Of a stretch of DNA of 64,000 bases, positions 24,039-35,949 are shown one piece after another. Source of the stretch: Siphonodentalium dalli (Eukaryota > Mollusca > Scaphopoda > Gadilida > Siphonodentaliidae). Within the stretch, counting starts at the first letter, position 1. Each line of letters opens with the position of its first letter. A program made the translations under genes and the position numbers. The DNA lies in assembly GCA_032622095.1 (NCBI GenBank), contig CP136065.1, positions 211,214,151-211,278,150 on the forward strand, written 5' to 3'. The notes below the pieces were generated by a model. The model was not told where the DNA came from. It ran no database searches and saw nothing but the letters and a program-made list of their open reading frames with translations.

Positions 24039-25276
24039 CAGTGTTCGCCCTGGCCCGAAATTCTTTGTAGCCATTTGTTTAGCCACTTGGGCAATTTTGT
24101 TAGCCATATTTGAACAAGTTTAGCCACATACTGTGGGATAAATTAGCACAAGATGTAATATGTTATAAACATTTATTTACTCAAAGTTGACAGTGCTTAT
24201 AAGTCATAACAATACACAACATAAAAAAATTAATGTTCAATATTCAAACATTTTTGAAAATCCTACGCGATTTCATATCGCTCCACTTTCGGAACGCAAG
24301 TTCGAAATCAAACTGATTAATTGGAAACCCAACTGATTTCATGAGAATGTTCAAATATGCCACAGACAGTCTATTTGGTTTTAATAAGATTTAATAAGAA
24401 AACGCAATCAACAGTTTACACTAACTATCGGAAAGGGTTCTTTATTTCTTATCGCAAACTGAACATAATTGTCTACATCATCCATCTCCGTTTTGATCCT
24501 ACACACTTTCCTGAATATCTCAAGTTCAGTTTTCACTTCTTCCTCATTAATGTCATCATCGCGCATCGTTTCAAATAATCCACAAATCACTTGGAATGCT
24601 TTATGATAACTTGCTTATCACTATAAAACGGCTCAAACAGTAAGTTGGTCAAACTAAAGAGGATCTCAGAGTCCTCATCATCAGTGAATCTACTTTTCAA
24701 ATTATCAACCAGAACAGACGCAAACTTCCTGCAGGCTAACACTGCATCTTGCCTAAGTTTAGGTCCATCTTTAATGTCATGCCCGCGAGTCTCATTGCCC
24801 CATTCAACACTGTCCACTGCATTAACGTCAATGAAAAGTGAGAAGCTATTGAATTGAGCGTATATATGACTTCATGCTTTTGCAATCAGTTTATAACACC
24901 ATAAAATAAAGCACTTTTGTTACACAAGAAGCCATTGCATAAAAATCTATGTTTACTTATATGTGAGAGCATCTAAAGAATCCACCTCTAAACGATCATT
25001 AACTAATTGCCCATGGCGTGAAACCGACACCCGATATTATAACTAATCGAACACATCCGTAATCTCGTACTTCTTGTCAACTCTCGCGAATAACGTTATT
25101 AAGTCATGTTGCGCTAAGCCGGTTAATTTCGTTTGTTTACCATAAATTGTCGTTCAGTCCGCGGTCGACACGAAAAATGCCTGTAGTCATATTTTTAGCC
25201 ACCAGCATATTTATTTTAGCCACTTTGTATTTTGTTTCGCAATTTGCTAAAATGGCTAACAGCAGGGCGAACACTG
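24039..25276. mobile_element. hAT element with perfect 8-bp TSD
   Basis: Ends are CAGTGTTCGCCCTG and its inverse CAGGGCGAACACTG; flanking AATGGGTG occurs on both sides (24031-24038 and 25277-25284). An 8-bp TSD and a CAGTG terminus are classic for hAT. Both ends carry several TTAGCCA/TGGCTAA subterminal motifs, probable transposase-binding sites. Contains the decayed transposase-like frame on the minus strand. The perfect TSD suggests the insertion itself is not ancient. Confidence 0.9.
24408..24860 (-). pseudogene. hAT transposase-like remnant
   Basis: Two overlapping minus-strand frames encode DSVEWGNETRGHDIKDGPK... with ACRKFASVLVDNLKSRFTDD and then ICGLFETMRDDDINEEEVKT. The pattern 'F...L...L..RF.D' followed by 'L..LF.P' resembles the region before the C-terminal dimerisation domain of animal hAT transposases. 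The frame shifts near 24590 and there is no full-length open frame. It lies inside a 1.24-kb element with hAT-type ends and an 8-bp TSD, which supports the assignment better than the protein does. Non-functional as it stands. Confidence 0.6.
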
Positions 25277-25289
25277 AATGGGTGTCATA

Positions 25290-26310
25290 ATGGGTGTCAT
25301 ATACAACATTTTGGTGTCACTTGTCGTGTCAGTCGTCAGCTATCTTTAATCAATCCATATATTGAATATTAAAGAACAAAAAAATCCCCAATATATTGCA
25401 ACCTTTACCAAAAAATACTCATTTTCCACACACAAAAATAGAAGCAAATAGTATTAAATGGAGCCAGTTTTTGCCTGGGTAGGTCATAGGGGAGAAATTT
25501 GTTTCCTATAGCCACTGTACAAGCATTGGGCCTGCCTTCACGGACCTCTAGATTTTAAAGTGGATCGACATATTATTGTCTTCATTTTAAAAACACAATG
25601 TGCAGTATTTTTGTAATTATACAGGAGCATATATACATATATAATATATAAGATGTTCCAATTATGCAAGAAATATAATAAAGACAAGTCAATTAATCAA
25701 TAGCTGCATCTGGCTGCATGCTGAAAATGTTGAAAGAGTGTCTGCAACTTGTTTATAAATCACTAAGAGATACCAATAGATTGAACATGAAGTGAAGTTC
25801 GGACAAATGTCAAACAAACAGCAGGGCTGAGATAACTAGGCACATGAAACTCCTGGAGAATTGTCTGGGTATGTTGATGCTATGCTAATGGAAACACCAC
25901 AGCTATATGGTGCATCGTGTTTAACATTGCATCAATATGGCTAGAAATTCCAACATTCTCACCCTTCGATAGTTTCTGCTTCACACTCCCCACCGAAATA
26001 GTACATTCCCTCACCTTTAGATTTCTCCCCAGGGTTATGAAAATATATATTGGCCCTTGAAAAGGTATATCATTTAATTGTAGGATGTTCCACCATGTAC
26101 ACACCATAAACATGTTGTGGAATCCCACTGATTCATTTCAGAGCTTCTCAGATAGGAAGATCAATTTATAAACTAAAGATCTTTGCAAATGAATAAATGG
26201 CAATCATATAACTACCCAGTTATGTACTAAGTATATGGGCCACAGGGTTTTCACTCAAATAAAAGTAAAACAAAAACTAGAGATGGGCCTGTCACAGGTG
26301 GACTAAGGTA
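25290..26310. other. Intron sequence without recognised features
   Basis: No exon-like sequence or bounded element seen on either strand. Confidence 0.5.
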
Positions 26311-26311
26311 A

Positions 26312-26338
26312 CCCCCCCCCCCCCCCCCCCCCCCCCCC
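26312..26338. repeat. Poly-C tract
   Basis: Twenty-seven C residues, the longest C run in the window, at the left edge of the repeat at 26350. Length may be an assembly estimate. Confidence 0.95.
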
Positions 26339-26349
26339 GGGTAATTAAT

Positions 26350-26580
26350 TGAATGTTTATTGTGATATCGGCTCTCAAAAGTCACAGAAAAGCATGCAAT
26401 TTCGAGTTGGGACCTTCACATTAAAGAACAGATAATCATTAAGAAATATATTCCCTGTGTTATTTTTTTCGACTTTATAATGTTCCCTGTCAAAACTTCA
26501 AAAAGTTCCAAGGTTTTGTACTGGTGGAATATGATTTCTACGGGCGTTAGCCAGAGTAGAGATTCATAACATGATCTACA
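26350..26580. repeat. Single-arm relative of the 39.0-kb element
   Basis: Shares TTTCGAGTTGGGACCTTCAC, the CCCTGTCAAAACTTCAAAAA stretch and CTACGGGCGTTAGCCAGAGT with 39540-39740. Immediately preceded by a long C tract. Confidence 0.6.
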
Positions 26581-27264
26581 TAAAGACAAGCATCTTTGAT
26601 GATACACACATCCCTCCACCATTATATTGCTCCTGTCAGTATTTCTTACTTCATTACCGAGTACACCAGAGTACACATTAGAAAATATAATGAATGGTTC
26701 CACTGGTTCTGTGAAGATAGAAATCTGTTCATTTCATGTGTGCAACATGCAGTGATGTAAGGCGACAAAAAATTTGATGAGCCACTGCTGCCACCAGTGA
26801 GTAATGTGTAGAGAGAGAAATAATACAGGTACCAGTATCTTCTTACGAGACAGTGCATGGCACCGTGCAGACGCATCTAAAATTAGCCTATACCTTGTTT
26901 AGCAAGCTGCCCTCTCACGAGGAGTACACTGCGTGAGTTGTCTCTCTGTTATTAGCTAACGAGGTTTTAGTCATTCTGCTTCAGTCAAACCCGATTTAAC
27001 GCAAATGATGGGATGATGAATTACTGGCAAAAAGTGCTGCCGATAACTTGTAAACAAGGTCTATAATGCTAAAAACTCTGTCATGAAACACCCCTGTGTT
27101 TGGCTCCAGGGAAACATTTTCTTCACAGAACACATCGAAGCTTGCTCAGAGTGCCAATCAAGTGCATGTTTTTATAATTACCAACAGAAGTACATATGCA
27201 GACACAATAATTGATCCCTAAAGGCATGCCAAATTTAACCCTTCATGTTCAACCCATAGAATTA

Positions 27265-27460
27265 CAGTAATGCCCTAAATAATCGACTCCTTAGCAGAAT
27301 TATGGTTAACTTTTCAGGATTTAGTCGGAAATATGGCTTGTTGCCATTCATCGGAAAGCTCTCACTGATGAATGGCAACAAGCCATATTTCCGACTAAAT
27401 ACTGAAAAGTTACCCATAATTCTGCTGTGGTTAAGGAGTCGATTATTTAGAGTATTACTG
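27265..27460. mobile_element. CAGTAATG palindromic MITE
   Basis: TA-flanked, slightly short copy (196 bp) with a trimmed apex (GCTCTCACTGATGAATGG). Confidence 0.9.
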
Positions 27461-27476
27461 TAGCTTGGATGTTTTT

Positions 27477-27840
27477 TTAACCCTTTCTATACTAAATAGT
27501 TTCTCCCATTCAGTTATAAAGGTATACATTGGCATAGTCTATTATTAATCTGGAGGGTTTTTCAGGAAAATAAAAAGGGAGCCTGCCATATTTAAGAGGA
27601 TAGATTGGCTTAACAATATTTACCTTGACCTTGTAAGCCAGTGCATTCTCTTATATATGGGAGACCAGTGCAGTGCCGTCATGAAATGGTTAACCCTTTC
27701 TATACTAAAGCATCACTGATGAGTAGTTACCCCATAGGAAATGTTCAGTTAATAAGTTCCACAAACGACCATAGCAATAAATAGGGCTCTTTCTGCACTT
27801 GTATTTATCTGTCATCTGCTTTTATCACCTTAGGCCGCTG
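27477..27840. mobile_element. Mosaic of TTAA element fragments
   Basis: Three pieces in succession: a right end of the TATACTAAA family in reverse (27477-27600), a fragment of the CATGACGGG family with half a hairpin (about 27603-27695), and a left end of the TATACTAAA family (from TTAACCCTTTCTATACTAAA at 27691). Boundaries are approximate. Confidence 0.65.
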
Positions 27841-28110
27841 TTTTTTTATTAGTTGGTTCGCGGATCCGCCAAGTCGTTTTTTTCGGTTTTTAGAAAAAAA
27901 TTAAATTGTGTTCCGAACTTTTTTTTATTGCCGCGGACCCGTTTTTTCCGCACTCAAAATTTGATTTTATATAAAAAATTAAAAAATATCGCTTTGTGTA
28001 CCGTTTGTAGGAACGGATTAATTTTGGCATCGTTTCGCATCCGTGTTTTCTGCATCACTTCCGCTACTAGGTAATCTAGTAACAATGCTAGGCTACTTTC
28101 GTTTTTACAA

Positions 28111-28350
28111 ATGGCGAAAGTATATCTGTGTGCAGTTGTCATTTCGGAAAACAATCCAGAGCTGTTCTCGTTTATCGAGGACAATGCATTGATTCGTCGT
28201 GACTACTTTGGTGGTCTTACCAAACAATTTACTGAGGGGGTCACCGAAATCGAGGAACCCGACGTTCCGGTGTTGGCCCTCAGTTCATTTGGATACAAGT
28301 ACATTTTCGCTAGGAGCAGGGCTATTGTTGAAGAAGTGCCAGTGCAGGTA
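28111..28350 (+). CDS. Unrecognised coding-like exon
   Basis: An ATG-started frame in good context (aaATGGCG) encoding about 80 residues, MAKVYLCAVVISENNPELFS and onward, ending ...RAIVEEVPVQ just before a plausible donor (GTGCAG/gtaaat). Composition is protein-like: balanced, with alternating hydrophobics and acidic residues and higher GC than the flanks. I do not recognise the family. No second exon was found nearby. Upstream lies GC-richer sequence (gttcgcggatccgcc near 27860) that looks mobile-element derived, so this could be the first exon of a transposon gene. It lies on the opposite strand to myosin, inside its large intron. Confidence 0.35.
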
Positions 28351-28604
28351 AATATTAAGAAATAATTTGCAAATAAAATTGAAATTTATTAAATTGAGAC
28401 CAAAACTCAAAAAATGCAAAATCATCCATTCTTGTATTTAAATTACCAGTCTCTTCTATACTTTAAACACATAAGAACTGTTTGAATAGTTTGTCCTTAA
28501 ATGGTAAGTTCCAAAAAGTTTGTATCATGCTCACGCTTGTTGAGTTGACGATTTTATTTGACATTTATAGAAAAGTATATTTTCAAGGGGTTACATATTA
28601 TACA

Positions 28605-28690
28605 CATTTGATATAATATAGTGCCACATAGATGTAATATAAATTCACATATATATTACACCTCTATGGCACTATATTATATTAAATTCA
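28605..28690. repeat. Short AT-rich palindrome
   Basis: ATATAATATAGTGCCA and TGGCACTATATTATAT flank a ~40-bp centre that also pairs (ATGTAATATA / TATATTACA). Probably a small MITE; no TSD clear. Confidence 0.7.
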
Positions 28691-28773
28691 TACAGTATGT
28701 AAAATGTATATACTGTATAATGTCAAATAAAATCAACATCTAGTTTTGTGTTTTTGTTTTCGCTATGTTATGT

Positions 28774-29035
28774 TTAACCCTTTGAGTGCCAGGGGCCGAT
28801 CTCATCGGCCCTAAACCTACAAAATAAGTCTGTTAAAGAATATAAGAATAAATTGTAAAAAATTGTAAAAAAAAAGAAAAAAAAAAAGGCTTAGGCCAAT
28901 GCATTCTCTTATATATGCGAGGCGACCTATGGTCGACTCGCATATATAAGAGAATGCATTGGCACAGGGTATATGGGTTGATACAAAAATCGACCTGGGA
29001 GACTGGGAGAATCCATTTAGTACAGAAAGGGTTAA
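28774..29035. mobile_element. Chimeric TTAA element
   Basis: The left end and body belong to the GAGTGCCAGG family (hairpins included), but the right 50 bp (GGGAGAATCCATTTAGTACA then GAAAGGGTTAA) belong to the TATACTAAA family. TTAA is present at both edges. Confidence 0.8.
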
Positions 29036-29582
29036 AGTATTAAAATATTCCATTCTTTAAACAATGCTTTTGATATATAAAGCAAAAATCTCAACCTGTC
29101 TTCCAAGATGAAACTTTCAATTGTTGTTTCATGTGTGAAATTTCTAACTATTGAAAAGTTTGTTAAGAATTGGGGAGGGGAGTTATAAAAGAACAGAAAG
29201 CAATTTCAACTTTAAATGGGTTCCGGGGTGTGACCAGTGGGGGGTGGGTCAGGGGAGGGTTAGTGCATCCCGCCCCCCATCAGGGAGATCTGTAGTGGTC
29301 GGCCAGGCAGCTTCGGGATCCTACAGCCCCTGTCTGGGATAGTAGCGGGTCTTCCCAATAAATCAGCATGACATTTTAACACAGAAAACAGCATTTGATT
29401 TGCAATGATGTGTGTTGTCTATCTTGGTGTAAATTTGATTGGGGATACTCTCATGAGATCTAAGCATCCTCACTCTAACTATTAAATGTAGCATACTAGT
29501 ATTTCAACCAGGGATACCAAAAGGCGAGCGGACCAAATATTTAAGGCAATTTAAGAATTGAGGATTCAACAGACAGCCTACT

Positions 29583-29842
29583 AACACTCTCAATACTAAA
29601 TACTCATTGACGAATAGTTCCCTCAATTTGGAAATGTTCATATAATAAGTTCAACAAATGACCTTATTATCTCAACATTTAACACCAATTAATAAAATAT
29701 AAATCAATCTGCTCTTCTATTATCTGTTTTTTGGTCTGTCGTCTGCTTTTATTACTGGAACCCCATCCAAATGAATAATAGACCTTTCCTATGTATACTT
29801 TTATAAATGAAAGGGAGAAGCCATTAGTATAGAATGGGTTAA
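29583..29842. mobile_element. TTAA element, 'TATACTAAA' family, decayed left end
   Basis: The body matches (ATACTAAATACTCATTGACG) and the right end TAGAATGGGTTAA is intact; the left TTAACCC has diverged to CTAACACT. Confidence 0.75.
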
Positions 29843-30300
29843 AATAAACAAAAAACAAAAGTTTGATGTCATTCTTTAATCTTCATACCTTGAGAAAATC
29901 CATTCAGGAGTGCAAGTGTTAAGAAGGGAAATATATTGGATACTAGCAGATGCACGCGATATTGCACGGTAATATTAAAGACCATTTATTGTTACTGTAG
30001 GGTAGAAAATAAAGGTGATGTCATGCAGAGTCGAGACCCAGCCCACGTTACCCAAAGGACTGAAATACATGACCACACCAAATTTCAGAGAGATCCGCAT
30101 AGTATAGTTTCTGAGAAACAGTATTGCCCTTGCGGATATAATATAACGTGAAAACAAGATGTCGGGTGGAGTCCGGGCTAAGCTCGTGTTACCCAGAGAG
30201 CTGAAATGCAAGCCCGTACCAAATTTCAGTGTGATCAGGCCAGTAGTTCCCAATGCCCATGCATATATGAACTTCAAAATGCAATGTTTGGGAATCAGGA
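29843..30300. repeat. Two-unit degenerate repeat with AAATTTCAG motif
   Basis: Two copies about 130 bp apart of GTTACCCA.AG..CTGAAAT and CCAAATTTCAG.G.GATC. Related in style to the 62.6-kb repeat; origin unclear. Confidence 0.55.
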
Positions 30301-30485
30301 CGCATAAGGTGCCTCGCATATATAAGAGAATGCATTGGCCTAGCAATATTTACTTTGATCTTATAAGCCAGTGCATTCTCTTATATATGCGAGGCTCCCT
30401 ATGTGAAACCCGCATTTATAAGAGAATGCACTGGTACAGGGTCTTACTGCTGCACCAGCACTGCTCCCGTCATGAAAGGGTTATA
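30300..30485. mobile_element. TTAA element fragment, 'CATGACGGG' family, reversed
   Basis: Carries CATATATAAGAGAATGCATT, a second hairpin and CTGCTCCCGTCATGAAAGGG near its end. Left boundary unclear. Confidence 0.6.
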
Positions 30486-30859
30486 CAGTATTATTATTCG
30501 ACAATAGGTCCTTCTTTGTATGCAACACATGCGACTACCTGTCAGAAGGCAGGGGCATATGTGTTATATGCACAAGGGTTAAAATGAAAACAATAGAGGT
30601 GACTCTTGGAGAACGATGTTGTTTGTTGCACACTATATTCTATATGGCAGGATGACCCATGCGTGTATGCCAGTAACAGCACTAAGAATACCTGTATGCA
30701 CCTATCTCCGGAACACTAATTAGAATCACCTGTGAGCTGAGATGCTACATATTCTTGGTATGTAGATGGTGATAAGGCTGACAGACAGGACAGGTGCCGA
30801 GATAGGAACACTGGGAAGTCTGGGTTCCATGTAACAACTAAATTCACTTAGCTCCACAC

Positions 30860-31460
30860 AGCTAGCTCACTTACTGGTTTTAAGGTATAAAGGGGAGTAA
30901 TTCTATGATTTCGGACAAACCAGTGAGCCGTCAATTGTTCATGTAGCTCAAAATTCAGTCAGACTGACTCAAGTCACACACAATAGGCAAGATGGGGAAT
31001 CAAGGGGGATAACTCTAGTATTATGCAGACAAAAAACAGTGGCTGGTCCGTCCATTGTTCATGTTCGTGTAACTACTAAATTCACTAAGCTTCACAAACC
31101 TCATGTACTATTGTGATTTTTAAAGTAAATAAAAGAGAGTAATACTATGATTTCAGACGTAACACAGAGCGTTCAATTGTTCCTTTAGCTCAGAATTCTG
31201 AATTCAATCAGGCTGACTGAGCCACACACCTGCCAAATGCTGGGAATTAAGGGGGATAACTCGAGGATTATGCAGACAAAAAATAGTGGGCCGCCAATTT
31301 TGTAACAACTAAATTCACTTGGCTCCACAGAGATCACCCACTGGTGGGGATTAACAAGAAAAGGGATAAAGGGGGATTCATCTATGATCGTGTAGACAAA
31401 ACACTGCGGGTCATTAGTTGTTCCTATCTGTAGCTAAATCCACACAAGGTTACATATTCT
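30860..31460. repeat. Degenerate ~150-200-bp satellite, main block
   Basis: Units share GGGGGATAACTCTA, TGATTTCAGACAAAAC, GTCAATTGTTCATGT and AACTAAATTCACTTGGCTCC. Relatives continue at about 33270-33650, 35850-35945 and 36440-36640, so a once continuous array seems to have been split by later insertions. Confidence 0.75.
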
Positions 31461-31529
31461 TAAATCTGGAAGACTGACATCTGCGGTAACTTTTTAAGAA
31501 ACAAAAATCATATTCATTAGACATGGAAT

Positions 31530-31767
31530 CTGCCCTTGTGCAGCATTAAAGATCCTGTGCCAGTGCATTCTCTTATATATGCAAGTCACCCACAGGGAGC
31601 GTCGCATATAAAAGAGAATGCACTGGCTTTCAATGTCAAGGTAAAAACTGTTAGGCCAATGTATTCTCTTATATATGCAATGCGGTCGGAGACTCACATA
31701 TATAAGAGAATGCATTGGCACAGGGTTTTCGCAAAATTTCAGGAAACTCCAGTCATGAAATGGTTAA
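31530..31767. mobile_element. TTAA element, 'CATGACGGG' family, left end lost
   Basis: Recognised by GTGCAGCATTAAAGATCCTG, two TATATATGC hairpins and the right end CAGTCATGAAATGGTTAA. Confidence 0.75.
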
Positions 31768-31821
31768 AACAGAAAGGGTTAAATCTTGTTTTCTTAATTA
31801 GGGTCAGAACAGCACCAAAAC

Positions 31822-32286
31822 AGGCCTGAGAATAAGGTGCCTGTCATTTGCAGAATGAGGTCCCAGAGGGTGAATTTAGTGATGCTATATATCCCACATA
31901 GCTGACTAGCACCACTAAATTCACCCTCTGTGGACCTCATTCTGCTTAGGCCTCATCTTCTCTGGAAAGTTTCTTTATTATAAAATTTCTATAGAAACTA
32001 CTTCACATAGATTCTATTTCTTTTTTAGTTTAGTTTCTCTATATCCCCAAATTGGCAGACGACACATTGCATAATCGAGGTTCCCAAATGGGTGTGTACA
32101 TCACAATATTCACCATTTGGGAACTTCAATCTGAATCTATGTCTCCCACAGCAGAATATGCCATGCACAATGAGGTCACCAGAGGGTGAATTTGGTGATT
32201 CTAGCTCACTATGTGCATGGGATAGCGTCACTAAATTCACCCTCTGTGGACCTTATTCTGGAAATGAAAGGCACACTAAAGGCTTG
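31822..32286. mobile_element. Two-hairpin MITE with 9-bp TSD
   Basis: Built of two inverted modules (GGTCCCAGAGGGTGAATTTA and its inverse), one at each end, joined by a unique core. Flanks CACCAAAAC and CACTAAAAA are a decayed 9-bp TSD. Ends read CAGGCCTG/AGGCTTG. Confidence 0.75.
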
Positions 32287-32299
32287 CACTAAAAAGATA

Positions 32300-33270
32300 C
32301 TGCCATTTTCAGACCACACCACAAAATTCAATCTTCACTACAAGGGGTTAACTGCTGTGCCTCTGGGAATTTATAGGACAGAGGTGTGCTGTTTTTTATG
32401 TAATAAAAACTGTCAAGGTTATTGCCCAATCCGGACCCAGGGTTCTCCTATAATTTCCTCGAGGAACTGGAGGTTACACTGGTGTAAAAATGTTTCGGAG
32501 TGACATCTAGCGGATGCGGGAGGAATATATAGGAGAGAATAAAACAGACACTGGGCCCCGATTGGTCAATAGCTGTGTGTGTTTCTTGCATACAAAAATC
32601 ATCACACCTCTTCCCTGTGATTTCCCATTGGTAAAAGAGCCATTGGCACAGGAATTAACACTTGGTAGTGAAGTTTGAATTTTGTGGTGTGGTCTCAAAT
32701 ATGACGTTATTTCTTTAGCACAGTTCTGACACTAGTTATGAAAACACAAGATTTAAAGGTGAATTCCCTCTTGATGAACATGGTTTTTTTTGCATAAAAA
32801 GTTTCTACAAATGTCAATCTTTAAGATTTAAAGAAAATTTTGGACCTAAGATTTATATTGTAAACAGTATATGTTGTGAATTGTGTTTGATAGTGGACAG
32901 CAAGTGATTTAGATGTACCGTGACCATAAGAACTCTGTAGAATGAAGATGGATGATTGTAGCCATTTGTGAGATTAGAATGTTAGATACTGTAGGTTTCC
33001 TGTGTGAGACTATTTATCTGAGATATATATTAATGCTTTCTGTAGTTTAGTAGAGTTTCAAATATATATCCAACCAGTAAAGAGGTGTTTCCTCTTACTC
33101 TCCACCTGCACCATGGTATCCCTATGATACAGTCAACCCTCATCACACAGTATATGCTAAAATGTTTGCACTGAGGCCTATGGAAAACATTTACACCAGT
33201 GTAACCTGGAGGGTGCTCCAAACCTATTTACACCATTATAGCATAAAACACAACTCATTCATCATTGCCA
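32300..33270. other. Intron sequence without recognised features
   Basis: CACACCACAAAATTCAA near 32316 is repeated inverted as TTGAATTTTGTGGTGTG near 32675, so a ~375-bp inverted-repeat element is possible here. Otherwise nothing. Confidence 0.5.
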
Positions 33271-33652
33271 AGGGAATAAAAGAGGGTAACTCTATGACTT
33301 CAGACAAAACATTATCAATTCTTTGTGTGGTAACTAAAATCGCTTGGCTAATTCATATACTATTACTGGCTCGACACAGTACATCCATTCATGATGACTT
33401 CAAACAAAAGCTACAATGTGGCTATAACTATGATTTCACAGGCAAACACTGAAGGCTGTCAAATTTTCAGGTAACAGTTAAATACTCAGTTTAACCAGTC
33501 ACGTGGCTCATTCACAGATCGTGAGTTCCAAGAAAAGGTAAAAAGAGGATAACTCTATGATTTCTTATCAAACAAACTGTGGGCCGTCAAATGTTCATGT
33601 AGCTAAATTCACTCAGTCCCCACGAACCTGCCATAATTGCCATGGGAATTAA

Positions 33653-35839
33653 AGGCCCACTTAACTTTCGAGTCTCCGATTATTTTTTTTATAGTGACTT
33701 GATATACGGTTTTAATAACAATCTATGCCATAAAATATGATTAAAATACTATAATTCATCACTATTTGAAACATCTGTGTCTCATAGATGCCCACAGAGA
33801 AATAGAAAAATGATGAAGAGTTCCCCCCTCTGGCACCCAGAATGCAACAGAATTCAAACTTTTTCAATGAAAGGGGAAGAACTCTATCTTTAATATATAG
33901 AGTTATTCCCCCTGCATTGAAAATAATACTGATTTTTACTTCAATCTTGATGACAAAACGCATTGGCAGCTCAACAGAAACAACAGTCCCCAATTTATTA
34001 CACTGGATAAGTTGATAATACAATGTTTTGGAGTTTCCTCTTTCAAATGGTATATATTATGGCATATATTTTATATAATGTGATCTGGGGGTTCATGGTA
34101 TATATTATGGCATATATTTTATATAATGTGATCTGGGGGTTCATGGTTTATAATATGGCATATATTTTATATAATGTGATCTGGGGGTTCATGGTATATA
34201 TTATGGCATATATTTTATATAATGTGATCTGGGGGTTCATGGTATATATTATGTCATATATTTTATATAATGTGATCTGGGGGTTCATGGTATATATTAT
34301 GGCATATATTTTATATAATGTGATCTGGGGGTTCATGGTATATATTATGTCATATATTTTATATAATGTGATCTGGGGGTTCATGGTATATATTATGGCA
34401 TATATTTTATATAATGTGATCTGGGGGTTCATGGTATATATTATGTCATATATTTTATATAATGTGATCTGGGGGTTCATGGTATATATTATGGCATATA
34501 TTTTATATAATGTGATCTGGGGGTTCATGGTATATATTATGGCATATATTTTATATAATGTGATCTGGGGGTTCATGGTATATATTATGGCATATATTGT
34601 ATATAATGTGATCTGGGGGTTCATGGTATATATTATGGCATATATTGTATATAATGTGATCTGGGGGTTCATGGTATATATTATGGCATATATTTTATAT
34701 AATGTGATCTGGGGGTTCATGGTATATATTATGTCATATATTTTATATAATGTGATCTGGGGGTTCATGGTATATATTATGTCATATATTTTATATAATG
34801 TGATCTGGGGGTTCATGGTATATATTATGTCATATATTTTATATAATGTGATCTGGGGGTTCATGGTATATATTATGGCATATATTTTATATAATGTGAT
34901 CTGGGGGTTCATGGTATATATTATGTCATATATTTTATATAATGTGATCTGGGGGTTCATGGTATATATTATGGCATATATTTTATATAATGTGATCTGG
35001 GGGTTCATGGTATATATTATGTCATATATTTTATATAATGTGATCTGGGGGTTCATGGTATATATTATGGCATATATTTTATATAATGTGATCTGGGGGT
35101 TCATGGTATATATTATGTCATATATTTTATATAATGTGATCTGGGGGTTCATGGTATATATTATGGCATATATTTTATATAATGTGATCTGGGGGTTCAT
35201 GGTATATATTATGGCATATATTTTATATAATGTGATCTGGGGGTTCATGGTATATATTATGGCATATATTTTATATAATGTAATCTGGGGGTTCATGGTA
35301 TATATTATGGCATATATTTTATATAATGTGATCTGGGGGTTCATGGTATATATTATGGCATATATTTTATATAATGTGATCTGGTGGTTCATGGTATATA
35401 TTATGGCATATATTGTATATAATGTGATCTGGGGGTTCATGGTATATATTATGGCATATATTTTATATAATGTGATCTGGGGGTTCATGGTATATATTAT
35501 GGCATATATTTTATATAATGTGATCTGGGGGTTCATGGTATATATTATGTCATATATTTTATATAATGTGATCTGGGGGTTCATGGTATATATTATGGCA
35601 TATATTTTATATAATGTGATCTGGGGGTTCATGGTATATATTATGTCATATATTTTATGTAATGTGATCTGGTGGTTCATTGTATATAATATGGAATATG
35701 TTTTATGTAATGTTATCTGGGGGTTCATGGTATATATTATGGCATATATTTTATATAATGTGATCTGGGGATTCATGGTATATATTATGGCATATATTTT
35801 ATATAATGTGATCTGGGGGTTCGAAAATTAAGTGGGCCT
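33653..35839. mobile_element. TTAA-flanked element carrying a 48-bp minisatellite
   Basis: Terminal repeats AGGCCCACTTAACTTTCGA and its inverse TCGAAAATTAAGTGGGCCT, flanked by TTAA at 33649-33652 and 35840-35843. TTAA plus an AGG terminus is compatible with Kolobok-like or piggyBac-like DNA transposons. The left ~390 bp is unique sequence; the right ~1.77 kb is a tandem array. No transposase. Confidence 0.85.
34046..35819. repeat. 48-bp minisatellite, about 37 units
   Basis: The unit is ATGGTATATATTATGGCATA and the following 28 bases, ending GTGATCTGGGGGTTC. Because 48 is a multiple of three and the unit lacks stops in two frames, both strands show ~540-600-codon open frames; these are artefacts of the repeat, not genes. 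Units are almost identical, differing mainly at one site (GGCAT or GTCAT), and stretches alternate between the two. Confidence 0.98.
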
Positions 35840-35949
35840 TTAAGGGGAGTTCATGTAACTTTATGATTCTGCCAACACCAAGTGACCCAAGTAGACCAAA
35901 ATTTTTTCGTCTAACAACTAAATTGATTTGGCTCCACAGAATTCTTCCT

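Noticed and set aside
34023-35831. A 602-codon plus-strand frame and a 542-codon minus-strand frame
   Set aside because: Both arise because a 48-bp repeat without stops keeps any frame open; the units differ at the DNA level without codon bias and lie inside a transposon.
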